Positions 10,086 through 21,981 of a DNA stretch of 64,000 bases are shown here, piece after piece. The notes beneath the pieces were generated by a model. The model was not told where the DNA came from, ran no database searches, and worked only from the letters and a program-made list of their open reading frames with translations. The first letter of the stretch is position 1; each line of letters begins with the position of its first letter. Origin of the DNA: Hypericum androsaemum (Eukaryota > Streptophyta > Magnoliopsida > Malpighiales > Hypericaceae); NCBI GenBank assembly GCA_963995505.1, contig OZ023180.1, forward strand, positions 16,382,689 through 16,446,688, written 5' to 3'. A program made the position numbers and the translations under genes.

Positions 10086-12969
10086 TCAAGGTAATACTTT
10101 AGTCATTGGATCTGCGGCCATATCTCGTGTAGATATGTGTTTCATACACAGTTCTTTATATTTTATTAAATTTCTAACAAAGTGAAATTTAATATCTATA
10201 TGCTTAGCCCTGCTATGGAATCTAGGATCCTTAGCATATGCTGTAGCTGCCTGATTGTCACAGAATAAACTCACGGGCTCCGTTGAGTTGATCAGGGAGA
10301 GATGGCTTAAGAATCTCTTCAACCATACCGCTTCTTGTGCAGCATGAGCTGAAGCTACATATTCCGCTTCCATTGTTGACAGGGATACACATGTTTGCTT
10401 CTTACTGCTCCATGAGATAGCACCCCCGTTCAATAAGAAAACGAATCCAGATGTAGATTTTTTCTTATCCACATTGCATCCCCAATCAGCATCAGTATAG
10501 CCACTCAATATCAGGTCACGGCCTTGATAGCACAAGGAGTATTCTGCAGTAGTGTTCAAATATTTCAAAATCCCTTTGACAGCCTTCCAGTGAGCACTGC
10601 TTGGATCAGACTGATATCTGCTTGCTATCCCAACAGCATAGCAAATATCAGGTCTGGTACACAACTTTGCGTACATCAGGCATCCAACTGCATTGGCATA
10701 AGGAATCTTCTCCATTTCCCACGTTGTTTAGCTATTTTTGAGCACATGTCCTTACCCAAATTATGACCTTTAACCAATGAGACATACTTTGGGTTACTAT
10801 GATCACAATTAAAACGTTCTACTACTTTGCGAATATATGTCTCTTATAAAAGAGACACTATTCTTTTCGAACGATTCCTCGAAATCTTAACTCCGAGTAT
10901 GTAATCCGCTTCACCCATGTCTTTCATTTCAAAGTTGGAAGATAACCAATTTTTGATTTCGACAAGAAATTCCATGTCATTTCCAGCTAAAAGTATGTCA
11001 TCAACATACAAAGTGATGATAACAAACTTTTTTTCTGATTGCTTAACATACACGCAGTGATCTTCGTCTATCATTATAAAATCATGCTACATGATCGTAT
11101 TATGAAAGTGAATATACCACTGTCTAGACAACTGCTTAAGGCCATAAATTGATCTATTCAATTTACAAACTTTGTGTTCGCAGCCTTTTTGAATGTAGCC
11201 CTCAGGCTGAATCATGTAGATTTCTTCATCCAATTCTCCATGGAGAAAAGCAGTCTTTACATCCATTTAATGTAATTCTAGATTCATGTTAGCAACCATA
11301 GCTAAAATGATCCTAATTGACGTAAATCTAACAACAGGTACAAAAGTCTCTTCGTAGTCTATTCCAGCCTGTTGTTTAAACCCTTGGACAACCAAACGTA
11401 CTTTGTATCTTTCGATACTGCCATCTGCATTTCGCATAATTTTAAGAATCCACTTATTCTCAATTGCCCTACGCCTCTTAGGTAGGTCAACCAGATCCCA
11501 AACCTGGTTTTTGATCATAGAAGATATTTCTTCTTCCATTGCATTTATCCATTCATTTCATTTTGGAGATGACAAAACTCCAGATACATTCTTTGGTTCA
11601 TCTTCATCCTGCAGGATGGCCAGAAGAATTTTACTTGGACCACCAAATTTTTTTAGTGATACCAAGAACACATTAGCCTCGCCTTCGATGTCAAATCATC
11701 GGCGCGGTATGCTAGTTCTGCTAGACCTACGGTATTTCCAGTTTTGATAAACATCTCTCATATATTTATCATATCCAGGAATCGCACTCCCACTGGGTAA
11801 AAATACCGTACTCCCACTGGAATAAGGAATTACCTCCCTTTCAGGACTCAGATCAAGACCTTCCGGATCATTTTGAGTTGGAAAATCTCTATCTTCCTCC
11901 TCAATTCTCCCACTCGGAAGAAGTGATCCAGATGACTCTGGTTCATTTGTCTCATAAAGGGCAAGGTCATCACTAACATTTCCCAACTTTGGAAATTCAT
12001 TTTCCAAAAACGTGACATCGCGTGATTCAAATTCTGTTACATGTCCATTGTCCAGTTCACCCACGAACACGTACCCTTTAGATACCTCTGGGTATCTTAT
12101 AAAGATACTTTTTCTACCTCTCGGTCCTAGTTTATCGAATGCACTTGAGGTAGAATGGACATAGGACGCACACCCCAAGGCTTAAAATAGGATAAATCGG
12201 GCTTCCGATCTGTCCACATTTCGTAAGGAGTGGCTGTAACAGACTTAGAGGGAATACGGTTTAGAACGTATGCGGCAGTCAGGAGCGCATCTCCATAGAA
12301 TGATATAGGCAAACTTGCCTCTGCCATCATCGATCTAACCATATCAAGAAGGGTTCTATTCCTTCTTTCAGCAACTCCGTTTTGCTGGAGTGTATACGGA
12401 ATGGACAACTGATGTTCAATCTCTTTTACAATGCATAGAGCTTTGAACTCATCAGAAAGATATTCACGGCCATGATCAGTTCGTAAGGCCTTTATCTTTC
12501 TGTCCTTCTGATTCTCAACAAAACTCATGTATGTCATGAAGCAGTTTAAGGCTTCAGACTTGTGAGAAATCAGGTATATCAGACCATATCTAGTATAGTC
12601 GTTAATGAAGGTGATGAAGTAATATGCTCCATGCCTTACCCTCACGTTCATTGGACCACATATGTCAGAATGGACTAATTGTAGTAGAAATTTAGCTCTA
12701 GCCCCAGTACCGAAAGGTTTCCTAGTGCTTTTCCCTTCTAGACAGGATACGCATCTGGGTAATATAGATTTCTCTATATTTCCCAACAGTCCTGCCTTAG
12801 CTAGACGGTTTAAATGATCCTGACCAATGTGGCCAAGTCTAGAATGCCATAGTTTAATATCATCCTCTGATGAGTTTGAACTAGTGACAAAAGAAAAGCT
12901 TTCACAAGGATCAATATCCAGAATCAAAAAATCTTCCGATAAGAGATTATTTTTAATTAGACTTTTCAT
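10086..12969 (-). pseudogene. copia pol remnant (integrase, RT, RNase H)
   Basis: Domains appear in copia order on the minus strand: GAG-pre-integrase (LWHSRLGHIGQDHLNRLA), integrase core (VHSDICGP, NGVAERRNRTLLDM), RT (ENKWILKI, YVDDILLAGND) and RNase H (YTDADWGCNV, ending ADPMTKVLP). A frameshift near 12178 separates the integrase from the downstream frame. Stops occur near 11696, after LELH near 11267, near 11074 and near 10844. Compared with copy 2, substitutions and small indels are spread along its length. It is non-functional. Confidence 0.9.
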
Positions 12970-12975
12970 TCTAAG

Positions 12976-13613
12976 TAACCTCTTTCACTCAAATCCAACA
13001 TGGTCCAACCTCCTCTTTGGATATTGACAAAAATGCATTCTCTTTTGATTAAAAATTAAATTCTCTAGCGTCAAGTAACACCAAATTATGTTACTTTGTG
13101 TTACTTGGTTTAAAACCAAGTTGACAATTTTATATTGGTACATATGGCTATTTATAGAAGAAACCAACATCTAATTTATTGAAGAGTCCTAATTAGACTA
13201 AACAAATAAAATTAAGGCTGAGCCCGATTGTTGTCTGTTTGTTAGTGCATCGACATGTTTAGCTACTGCTTCTTGCCCGCCCTCTAATCTCTTGCAGCCG
13301 TTAGTCCTTCACAAATTCTCACATGGAGCATGCCTGGTGAGTTGGCGTGCACGGTCCTTCTACGTAGTCTTTTCTCGATCTAAATGTCTCCACATAAATT
13401 TTAAACTCCATGACCCGACACGAGCAGGATAGGATTTTAAAATCTATTTAATGCTACTAAATTCATAAGAATTTAACATAAACTTTCTTGTTTAGCTAGA
13501 ACAATAGTCATTTTAGTTTTTACACATTGTTGTAAGTACTTGTCTTTTTTTTTTTTTTGAAGAAGTTGTAAGTACTTGTCGGTCATAGAAAATTTCCATT
13601 GCGAATGGCATCG
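12976..13613. other. intergenic / unassigned flank of copia copy 1
   Basis: Sequence upstream of the truncated pol does not match the gag region of the complete copia. It includes a minus-strand TATA-like CTATAAATA near 13150 but no recognisable gene. The right part is ordinary AT-rich DNA ending in the 10-bp target duplication at 13614. Confidence 0.35.
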
Positions 13614-13623
13614 CCAGCTGCCC

Positions 13624-14827
13624 GGGTAAAAAACACACATGGTCACTGAACTTTGATAATTTTTTGTCCATGGTCACTAACCTATTTTTTTTCCCTTTAT
13701 GGTCACTGAACTATAGTAAGTTACTCGGCTATGGTCACTTGGGGTTATTTTTGCAAATGTTGCTGAGTTGGCATGATAAAAACTTTCAAATTAATCACAT
13801 ATTAGTTTTTTTCTTTCAAATCATCCCTGATATCAAATTAATCACTGATATATTAAAAAACCTATCATTTAACCCTCTCCTCCTCTCCATCTTCCTTCGT
13901 CTCCTTCCCTCCCCCCCCCTCTCTCTCTCTCTGGAAAATCATCTACTTTTTCTCCCTTCTCTGTACATACACAACCATCCTCCTCTCCCTCTATTTCCTC
14001 ACCTTCTTTACCCTCCTCCACTCTGCCTTCCTCCGCCCTCCCCCTCTCCTTCTCCGCCATCCCCGAACTCGGACCTCCAGATCTGACCCGGATACACCTC
14101 CTACGACTCCAACATCGAGCGCCAGCTCAATAAGACACTAAACCCTAGGCTCTGTCGGATCTGAGAGACTTGCAACTGAGACCGGCAAGTACTCCGCCAC
14201 TGACCTCTTCAGCGTGGGTCCCCTCTGCCGACTCTTCTGGAACTCCGACCACGTCAAGGTTAGGGCGGTTGACGGGTTCGGCCTCGACACGAAGGTCATT
14301 TTCTGGAAGAAGAAGAAAAAACCAATTAATTTTTTTCCTTTTTTCGTTCCTCTATCTGTATGTATAATTCTTTTTTTTCCAATTGGGTTAATTCTTTTTA
14401 GCTTTTATTATTAATATCGTCCATTCTTTTGGTGTACGGAAAAGAAAAATAAGAGTAATTACTAATTCTTGCTTTTGTTTTATCTCGTGGAAGAAGATAG
14501 ATAAAGACAGATTGATCTTTCAATCTGTCAGACCAAGACCAAACACTTGAATTGAAGATTATTATTTTGATCACAACGGACGAAAGGGAAAGAGACAATG
14601 GAAAAGAGTGAAGATGTGAGGGATAATGATGGGTTTTTTAAAAATATTATAAATAAATTAGTGATTAATTTGATATTTGCCAACTCAACAATATTTGCAA
14701 AAATAACCCCGAGTGACCATAGCCGAGTAACTTACTATAGTTCAGTGACCATAAAGGGAAAAAAAATAGGTTAGTGACCATGGACAAAAAATTATCAAAG
14801 TTCAGTGACCATGGGTGTTTTTTACCC
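13624..14827. mobile_element. non-autonomous Mutator-like element carrying gene-like DNA
   Basis: Ends GGGTAAAAAACAC and GTGTTTTTTACCC begin long inverted repeats (about 200 bases) with the repeated word TGGTCACTGAAC. Flanking 10-mers ccagctgccc (13614-13623) and ccggctgccc (14828-14837) differ once. The middle (about 13870-14330) is pyrimidine- then GC-rich. It can encode a peptide with SATDLFSVGPLCRLFWNS and RAVDGFGLDTKVIF, which looks like a coding exon but is from a family I do not recognise. No transposase is present. This is the structure of a Pack-MULE-type element. Confidence 0.7.
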
Positions 14828-14837
14828 CCGGCTGCCC

Positions 14838-15168
14838 CCATGATCATTTCCCAAGCCTGGCAGTAACAGTGGTCCCTTCTGTCTCTTTTTTTGGGTGGTA
14901 AGTGGTCCCTTCTCTCTTCGTGGCAGGAAAAGTACCAACTAACCCCTCGGGCCTCGTCAGTCCTCTACAGAGATAAATTACGATCATCATAGTGGACATT
15001 GGTTCTGTGTCACCCATGTCATCTTCCATCGACATGGGCCACACGGCGTAATTAAGTAGTAGTATTGGAAAAGCGAAATCAAGCGACCAATGAAATGTTT
15101 GATACATATTAAGTTCAAATAATAAATATTATTAGGAGAAACACATTTAAAATATTTTTTTTGAGAAA
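14838..15168. other. short intergenic stretch
   Basis: Lies between the Mutator-like element and the target duplication (gatag, 15169-15173) of the complete copia. No supported gene. Confidence 0.4.
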
Positions 15169-15173
15169 GATAG

Positions 15174-15710
15174 TGTTGGGCTGGCCCATGAGTCACCCAT
15201 TATTGGGCAAAAATGGGTCCAAGCCCATTAGGCCCAAAAGCCCAACGACTTTTGGGCCAACACGCAGATGCCACGTGGTACGCCACGCGGCCGACACGTG
15301 GGCGCCACGTGGCACAACATGTGGACGCCACGCGGGCGGCACGTGGCAACGCTAGTGCCACGTGGATGACACGTGGCGCACATGTGTGAGCTGGATCTCC
15401 CTATAAAAGGGAAAAATTACTGGTGATTAATTTGTAACTTTTCCCATTCTGAGATATACACTTCAGAGACCTTTTTTTAGTTTAGTCCCTGTAGTTCTCA
15501 GATTTTGCAAAGCAAGAAAACTCGTGGAAATCGTTTACGTATCCGATCCGTTTGTGATCGTAAACCACCAGTGACAATATCTCGTTATCCGATCCTGTTT
15601 AAAGCACGCTACAACAAGTAAGTCTTTTTATTTATTAATGAATTTATTTTATTAATTTTGAGGTAATTAACTCATAATTATTCGTTAATTATGGGCCCAA
15701 ATTCCCTTCA
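15174..15710 (+). repeat. 5' LTR of copia copy 2
   Basis: Starts TGTTGGGCTGGCCC and ends CCCAAATTCCCTTCA. U3 holds several GGCCCA (site II-like) words, then six CACGTG palindromes within about 110 bases (15270-15380), then the TATA box CCCTATAAAAGG at about 15401. This is a plausible strong Pol II promoter driven by G-box-binding factors. Confidence 0.95.
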
Positions 15711-15712
15711 AT

Positions 15713-15724
15713 TGGTATCAGAGC
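15713..15724 (+). promoter_or_regulatory. primer binding site (initiator tRNA-Met)
   Basis: TGGTATCAGAGC, two bases after the left LTR, is complementary to the 3' end of plant initiator tRNA-Met, the usual primer of copia elements. Confidence 0.92.
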
Positions 15725-16855
15725 CTGCTTATATTGTTCTGGTTGTTAAATTATTTTTGAAATCAAGTTTAATTGTGTATATTTGGTTCAAAAATCGAGT
15801 TTAATTGTGATTTTTAATGAAAATTACAATCTGGTGTACTTTATTGCAATCAATTTAAAACCAATGGAATTAAATTGAAATTTGTCCTAAAACGCGGGAA
15901 AAATTCGCGCACGCGCGAAACCATAAAGTACTAATCTGAAATTTGAACGCCGACGTGGCACCTGCGTGTTATGGACTTCGGTGTAATTTTCGGAAAACTT
16001 AGGGATTAATTGGAAATTGTCCCAAAAATCCCCAAATCAAAGTTTAACCCTAATCGGGCGATTTGGGCGTTTTCGCCCGAAATCGAATTCGATCGATTTC
16101 GTCGGAAATCCGACGATTTCGATGCTGGAGATCGACGATAGTCGATTCTCCGGCTTCTCCCCGACATCCCGATACCACGTTTGTGGATCGAAGTCGCCGG
16201 AATCACGAGATCGAGGACGACGACGGCGGAGAGGCGCCGAACGAAGAAGAGCTTCGCGGCGGAGAACGGATGGACGACGGCCCGCTAGGCCGCTACGGCC
16301 GTGATCGCAAGGCCGAGACGCGTCGATTGCGACCGATCTCGGCCGCTGGTTCGCCGCCGTTAAGCGGCGGTCTTACGAGGTCGTACGGTGGCGATTTCGC
16401 CGATCGCGGGAGAGGAGAGAGAAAGAGAAGGGGAAAAATCTGCGAGGGGCAAAATCGTAATTTTACGATTTTTCTCTGAAATATTTATACCCCGGTTCGA
16501 TTCAATTGTAACCGGGCGAATTGGTCTGGTTCTTGGTTGGACCGAATTCGATTTTGGTCAACTTTGACTTAAGTCAAAATTGGGCAAAATTTTATTTTTG
16601 TTGGATTTAATTGGATAAATTATTTTTTGTTCAATAAAAATTCATTAAAAAAATAAAAAATTATAATTTAATTTTTTAGTTAAGTTTTTAAGATTATTAG
16701 AATAATTTTAATGACTTAAATATATTTTGGAATAAGTTCTGAAATATATTGAACAAAATATACAATTACCTTTAAGAATCTAGAATTGAACAGATCCTTT
16801 GAATATGTGTTCATCATTTGATTAAAAATTATGTATTTTTGATCATTGGGTAAAT

Positions 16856-17341
16856 ATGTATATTGACCCAAAAAAATTGACATGCATATGTTGCAGATTA
16901 ACGATGATGAAATATAAGACGATTGTGTACCCGAACTTTTGTGCACGTGAAATACGTGAAAGTATACTCATGTGTCGCATTTCGAGTCGACAACCAAAGG
17001 ATGATATGTATGTTCTAATGGAACATATAGATTATGTTCATCAAATGATGCAGGATTGCGTCTGGGCAGGAGGATACGACCATGGAGAGGATTGGCCTTC
17101 CATGTTCTGTGATCTTTTGATCACACTCAGGATTAAGGAAAAAATAGAATTTTTCCTACAACCTGAGGATTGTTCTCACAGAGATGCGCTGGCAGGGTTA
17201 GTCCTTTATTTACAGAATAAAGGACTTCTGGAGGAAATGATCCCCAATCCTCCTATGGAACTACGTAGTGGACGTATGATACGTCGCTATTGTAGTCAGG
17301 GATACTTTTATAGTTTTCCCATTCCATGTGCGACTGTTTGA
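16856..17341 (+). CDS. unrecognised 161-residue ORF in copia leader
   Basis: An open frame between the primer site and gag, ending TGA at 17339-17341; starting from the first ATG (16856) gives 161 residues. It encodes a Cys- and Met-rich polypeptide with segments such as CCRLTMMKYKTIVYPNFCAR, DCVWAGGYDHGEDWPSMFCD and LLITLRIKEKIEFFLQPEDC. No family recognised and no membrane segment. The tail of the ORF (ATCCCCAATCCTCCTATGGA and 16 more bases) is repeated immediately downstream at 17341. It could be captured host coding DNA, an accessory element ORF or a chance frame. Confidence 0.35.
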   Translation: MYIDPKKLTCICCRLTMMKYKTIVYPNFCAREIRESILMCRISSRQPKDDMYVLMEHIDYVHQMMQDCVWAGGYDHGEDWPSMFCDLLITLRIKEKIEFFLQPEDCSHRDALAGLVLYLQNKGLLEEMIPNPPMELRSGRMIRRYCSQGYFYSFPIPCATV

Positions 17342-17835
17342 ATCCCCAATCCTCCTATGGAACTACGTAGTGGACGTGTGACTGTTTGAATCCTCTTGTA
17401 TCTATAAATAGATACTTAATGTATTTTCGTATATCTTGTTGAAAGTTTCCATATACATATGTTGTTTTTGGGAAACTCTGTTTTATACTAGGTATTCATA
17501 GAAGCTTTTATATACATAGGTGTGTATTCAAAACTTCATGTATATCCTTGTATATATAAATAAAAGGCTTGTGAGCTTTTTATTTCTGTGATTATATAAT
17601 ATGTTTATTTAATTACACGTGTCAAATCCACTTGTATTTACTATCAAAGAACTTAGAATGATTAAAGTTTGAGATTAATTCTTGAAGGGTAAGGGGAAAC
17701 ACACCCGTGACCTACTTTAAATTCGAGATTAGTCAAGGACTTTATATCATTCGGAGTTATAACATATAGTAAATTTGTATCGTATTACTTAGAATGACTC
17801 CTTAATATACTTTTTTCTTATAATTTCTGTTAGTT

Positions 17836-20800
17836 ATGTCAATTGCTTCAAAATCAATTGTCGCTAAGCTCAACAAGGAGTTGAAGCTTAATGGTGACAA
17901 CTACGATAATTGGAGTATGAAAATACTATATGTGCTAGAAGAATAAGATGTCCTCGAGATGACATCTACAATATTAGTTGAACCTGAGTCAGGTACCACT
18001 GCACAGCATAAGCGTGATTGTGACGCTTTTAAAGCTTGGAAAAAGAAAAACTCTACTGCTCGTCTCATCTTGCTAAGTGCAATGATGGATGACATTACCA
18101 GGCAATTTCGTGTCTATGACAATACAAAGGACCTTTGGGATGCTCTGAAAGAAAGATTCGGGAGGCTTTCAATCTCGAAGCTACGTGCTTTGACAATAAG
18201 ATTTGATACTTATAAGAAACGCCCTGATCATTCTATGCAAAAGCATCTCAGGGTAATGTCAAACATGATTGGTGAGCTGGTTGAGACTGGCCACATGCTA
18301 AGTAATGAGCAGCAAATCCAGGCTGTTATTCGTTCCCTACCTGTGAGCTGGGAACACATGAAAATGACACTTACCCATGCCGATAATGTTACGACATTTG
18401 ACGACATGGCCCGACACCTTGAGCTAGAAGAGGATCGTCTCCTAGCTATTAGAGTACACCCTGAAGCCCACATGACTCAGTCTAGTGGTACAGGGAGTAA
18501 GAGAATAAGAGGTAAAAAGGGCAAGGGTAAGAAAAATGGAAACAAGAGTAAGGCTGAAAATTCTAGAACTAGTGAGAAAAGTTCCGGAAGAAAGAAAAAA
18601 AGAAAGTTTAACATCAAGAAAGTCAGATGTTACAACTGTCAAAGGAAAGGTCATTTCGCTAAAGATTGCATGGAAGAAAAGAAGGTACATGAAATTCACT
18701 CTTATGTGAGTAAATTATATGTATCTAGTACTGTTCTTCTATCTGAAACTCATCCTATGTGGGTGATTGATTCAGGAGCGACCGACCATGTAACAAAAGA
18801 TCGTGAAGCTTTTGTTGATTTCCGACGGTTGCCGGTTGGAGCAAAATACATTTTTGTTGGTAACAACACACGAGTGGATGTTAAGGGTATGGGTACATGT
18901 AAATTGGACCTACGTCAAGGACGTACCCTATTTCTACATGATGTGTTGTTTGCTCCAGAAATTTTTCGGAACTTAATATCTGTTTCAACCTTGATGGCTC
19001 TTGGCTTTCGATTGCTGTTTGAGAATAGTTTTGTACAGTTATTTTTAGAACATGTTTTTTATGGATCTGGTTTTAAATCAGGTGGTTTCTTAATTATGGA
19101 TGTTGATCAGTTATCAAAATCTTGTTTTTCCTTAGTCACTAATGTTCAAACGTCTCGAGATGACGTTATTTTGTGGCATTCTAGATTGGGCCATATTGGT
19201 CAAGATCGCATGAATCGTCTAGCTAAGGCAGGACTATTAGGTAATTTAGATAAAGCTATTTTACCCACATGCGAACGATGTCTAGAAGGAAAATTGATTA
19301 GAAAATCATTTGGTAAAGGAACTAGAGCCACCTTTCCACTGCAGTTAATTCATTCTGATGTTTGTGGTCCAATGAATGTGAGGGCTAGACATTGAGCGTA
19401 TTACTTCATCACATTTATAGACGACTATAGTAAGTATGGTCAAGTCTATTTGATTTCTCACAAATCTGAAGCATTTAGTTGTTTCAAGATTTTTATAAAT
19501 TTTGTGGAGAATCAACATGATCGAAAGATTAAGGCCTTACGAACAGATCGTGGCCGTGAGTATCTTTCTGATGAATTTAATACTCTGTGCCAAGAAAAAG
19601 AAATTTAACATCAGTTGTCCATTCCTTATACACCTCAACAAAATGGGGTAGCAGAAAGAAGGAACAGAACCCTTCTTGACATGGTTAGATCTATGATGGC
19701 TGAGGCAAATTTGCCTATATCATTTTATGGAGATGCGCTCCTTACCGCCGCATATGTTCTCAACCGATTCCCCTCTAAATCTGTCGCTACCACCCCTTAC
19801 GAAATGTGGACAGGTCGAAAACCCGATCTAAGCTACTTAAGACCGTGGGGGTGTGCGTCTTATGTCCATTCTACCTCTAGTTCTTTCGGTAAATTAGGAC
19901 CGAGAGGTAGAAAGAGTGTCTTTATAAGATATTCTGATGTATCAAAGGGATACGTTTTCGTAGGTGAACTCGAAAATGGACAAGTGACAGAATTTGAATC
20001 ACGAGATGTCACATTTTTGGAAAATATTTTTCCAAAATTGGGAGACGTAAGTAGTGATCTTACGTTATACGAAATTGATGAGGCAGAATCATCTGGATCG
20101 CTCCAACCGAGTGGGAGAATTGTGGAGGAAAATCAAGTTTTTCCATTTCAAATCGATCCGGTAGTTCACGATCCTAGTGTTAGTACATTTCCAAATTCCA
20201 GTGGGAGTATGGATTATCCCTTTAGTGGGAGTACTATTCCTGGTTATGATGAATATATTAGAGATGTTTATCAAAATCGTGAACTTCGTAGAACCAAAAG
20301 AACTAGCATTCCACGCAAACGATTTGAAGTTGAATGCGCTGCTAATACTTTCTTGGCATCATTGAAAGATAACAATGGTCTAAGTGAGATTCTTTTGGCA
20401 ATCCTACAAGATGAGAATGAACCCAAGAATGTTTCTGCTGCTCTATCATCTCCTGATAAAAATGAATGGATTAAAGCAATGGAAGAAGAGATGGCTTCGA
20501 TGAAGAAAAATCATGTTTGGGAAATGGTTGATCTGCCTAGTGGACGTAGGGCAATTGGGAACAAGTGGGTTCTCAAGATTAAGCATAAAGTAGATGGCTG
20601 TATCGAAAGGTATAAAGCTCGCTTAGTTGCCCAAGGATTCAAACAACAGGAAGGAATAGACTATGAGGAAACTTTCGCACCTGTTGTGAGATTTACATCC
20701 ATTAGGATAATTCTGGCTATAGTGGCAAATTTAGACCTTGAACTACATCAAATGGATGTTAAGACTTCTTTTCTCAATGGAGAATTGGATGAAGAAATCT

Positions 20801-21981
20801 ATATGATTCAGCCAAAGGGCTACATCCAAAAAGGCTGCGAACGTAAAGTTTGCAAATTGATGAGATCAATTTATGGCCTTAAACAGTCTTCTAGACAATG
20901 GTACATTCGCTTTCATAATACGATCATGTCGCATGATTTTAAAATGATAGACGAAGATCATTGTGTCTATTTGAAATGTTCAGATAATAAGTTTATCATT
21001 ATTACACTGTATGTAGATGACATACTGTTAGCTGGAAATGACAAGGGATATCTTAATGAACTCAAAGTTTGGTTTTCGTCCAACTTTGAAATGAAAGATA
21101 TGGGTGAAGCTAATTACATTCTCGGAGTTAAGATTACGAGAAATCGCTCGAAAAGGCTATTATCTCTTTCACAAGAGACATATATCCATAAAGTAGTAGA
21201 GCAGTTTAATTGTAATAATAGTAATCCCAAGTTTGTCCCAATTGCCAAAGGCCATCATCTCAATAAAAATATGTGTCCTATAACAGCTCAACAGAAAAGA
21301 GATATGATAAAAATCTCTTATGCTAATGCAGTTGGTTGTCTGATGTACGCAATGTTGTGTACAAGACCAGACATTTGCTATGCTGTCGGTATAGCTAGTA
21401 GATATCAGTCTAATACAGGTCAAGCACATTGGAAAGCAGTCAAGGGAATTATGAAATACTTGAATACGACTACAGAATACTCACTGATTTATCAAGGTCA
21501 AGACCTGATATTGAGATGTTACTCCGATGCTGATTGGGGTGGTGATGTGGATGAGAATAAATCTACATCCGGATATGTCTTCATGCTTGACGGAGGTGCT
21601 ATATCATGGAGTAGCAAGAAACAAAAGTGTGCTTCTCTGTCAACTATAGAAGCTGAGTACGTTGCTTCTGCTGCAGCTGTACAAGAAGCAGTATGGTTGA
21701 AGAGATTTCTAAACCATTTATCCCTAACCAACTCAAAAGGACCAGTGAGCTTATTTTACGATAATCAAGCGTCAATAGCTTTTGCTAAGGATCCTAGATA
21801 CCATAGCAGAGCAAAGCATATTGGCATTAAGTATCACTTTGTTAGGGATATGATTGTACATAAGGAGGTCAGCATAAAACATATGCCTACGCAAGATATG
21901 ATAGCAGATCCTATGACTAAGGTTGTATCCAGAGATGTGTTCGAAAAATACGTCAGATCCCTAGGTTTGCGTAGACATTGA
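17836..21981 (+). pseudogene. copia gag-pol polyprotein with three nonsense codons
   Basis: One frame of 1,382 codons starting MSIASKSIVAKLNKELKLNG. Domains in order: gag (about residues 40-180), CCHC knuckle CYNCQRKGHFAKDC (~265), protease WVIDSGATDHVT (~308), GAG-pre-integrase LWHSRLGHIGQDRM (~440), integrase core and NGVAERRNRTLLDM (~600), RT with YVDDILLAGND (~1060), RNase H SDADWGGDVDENKSTSGYVF (~1235) and a C-terminus ending LGLRRH. In-frame stops are TAA at 17944 (after YVLEE), TGA at 19393 (after VRARH, where copy 1 has Gly) and TAA at 19606 (after KEI, where copy 1 has Glu). No frameshift was seen, so decay has been by point change only. Confidence 0.95.

Larger units (their letters stand above)
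8473..12975 (-). mobile_element. 5'-truncated Ty1/copia retrotransposon (copy 1)
   Basis: On the minus strand the element runs from pol (12.97 kb) through a ~1-kb untranslated tail to one LTR (8473-9089). The sequence just before the LTR, GAGTGGGAGA, is a polypurine tract. The 5' LTR, primer site, gag and protease are missing; homology to copy 2 stops in the GAG-pre-integrase region near 12970. Pol is heavily decayed. The LTR differs from that of the complete copia at 15-23 kb but shares its layout (G-box-rich U3, CTATAAAAGG TATA box), so the two are related but distinct subfamilies. Confidence 0.85.

Noticed and set aside
16040..16480. 138-residue GC-rich ORF in the copia leader as a real gene
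   Set aside because: It overlaps another open frame of similar length in the same GC-rich block and shows no recognisable domain. Compositional openness is the simpler explanation.
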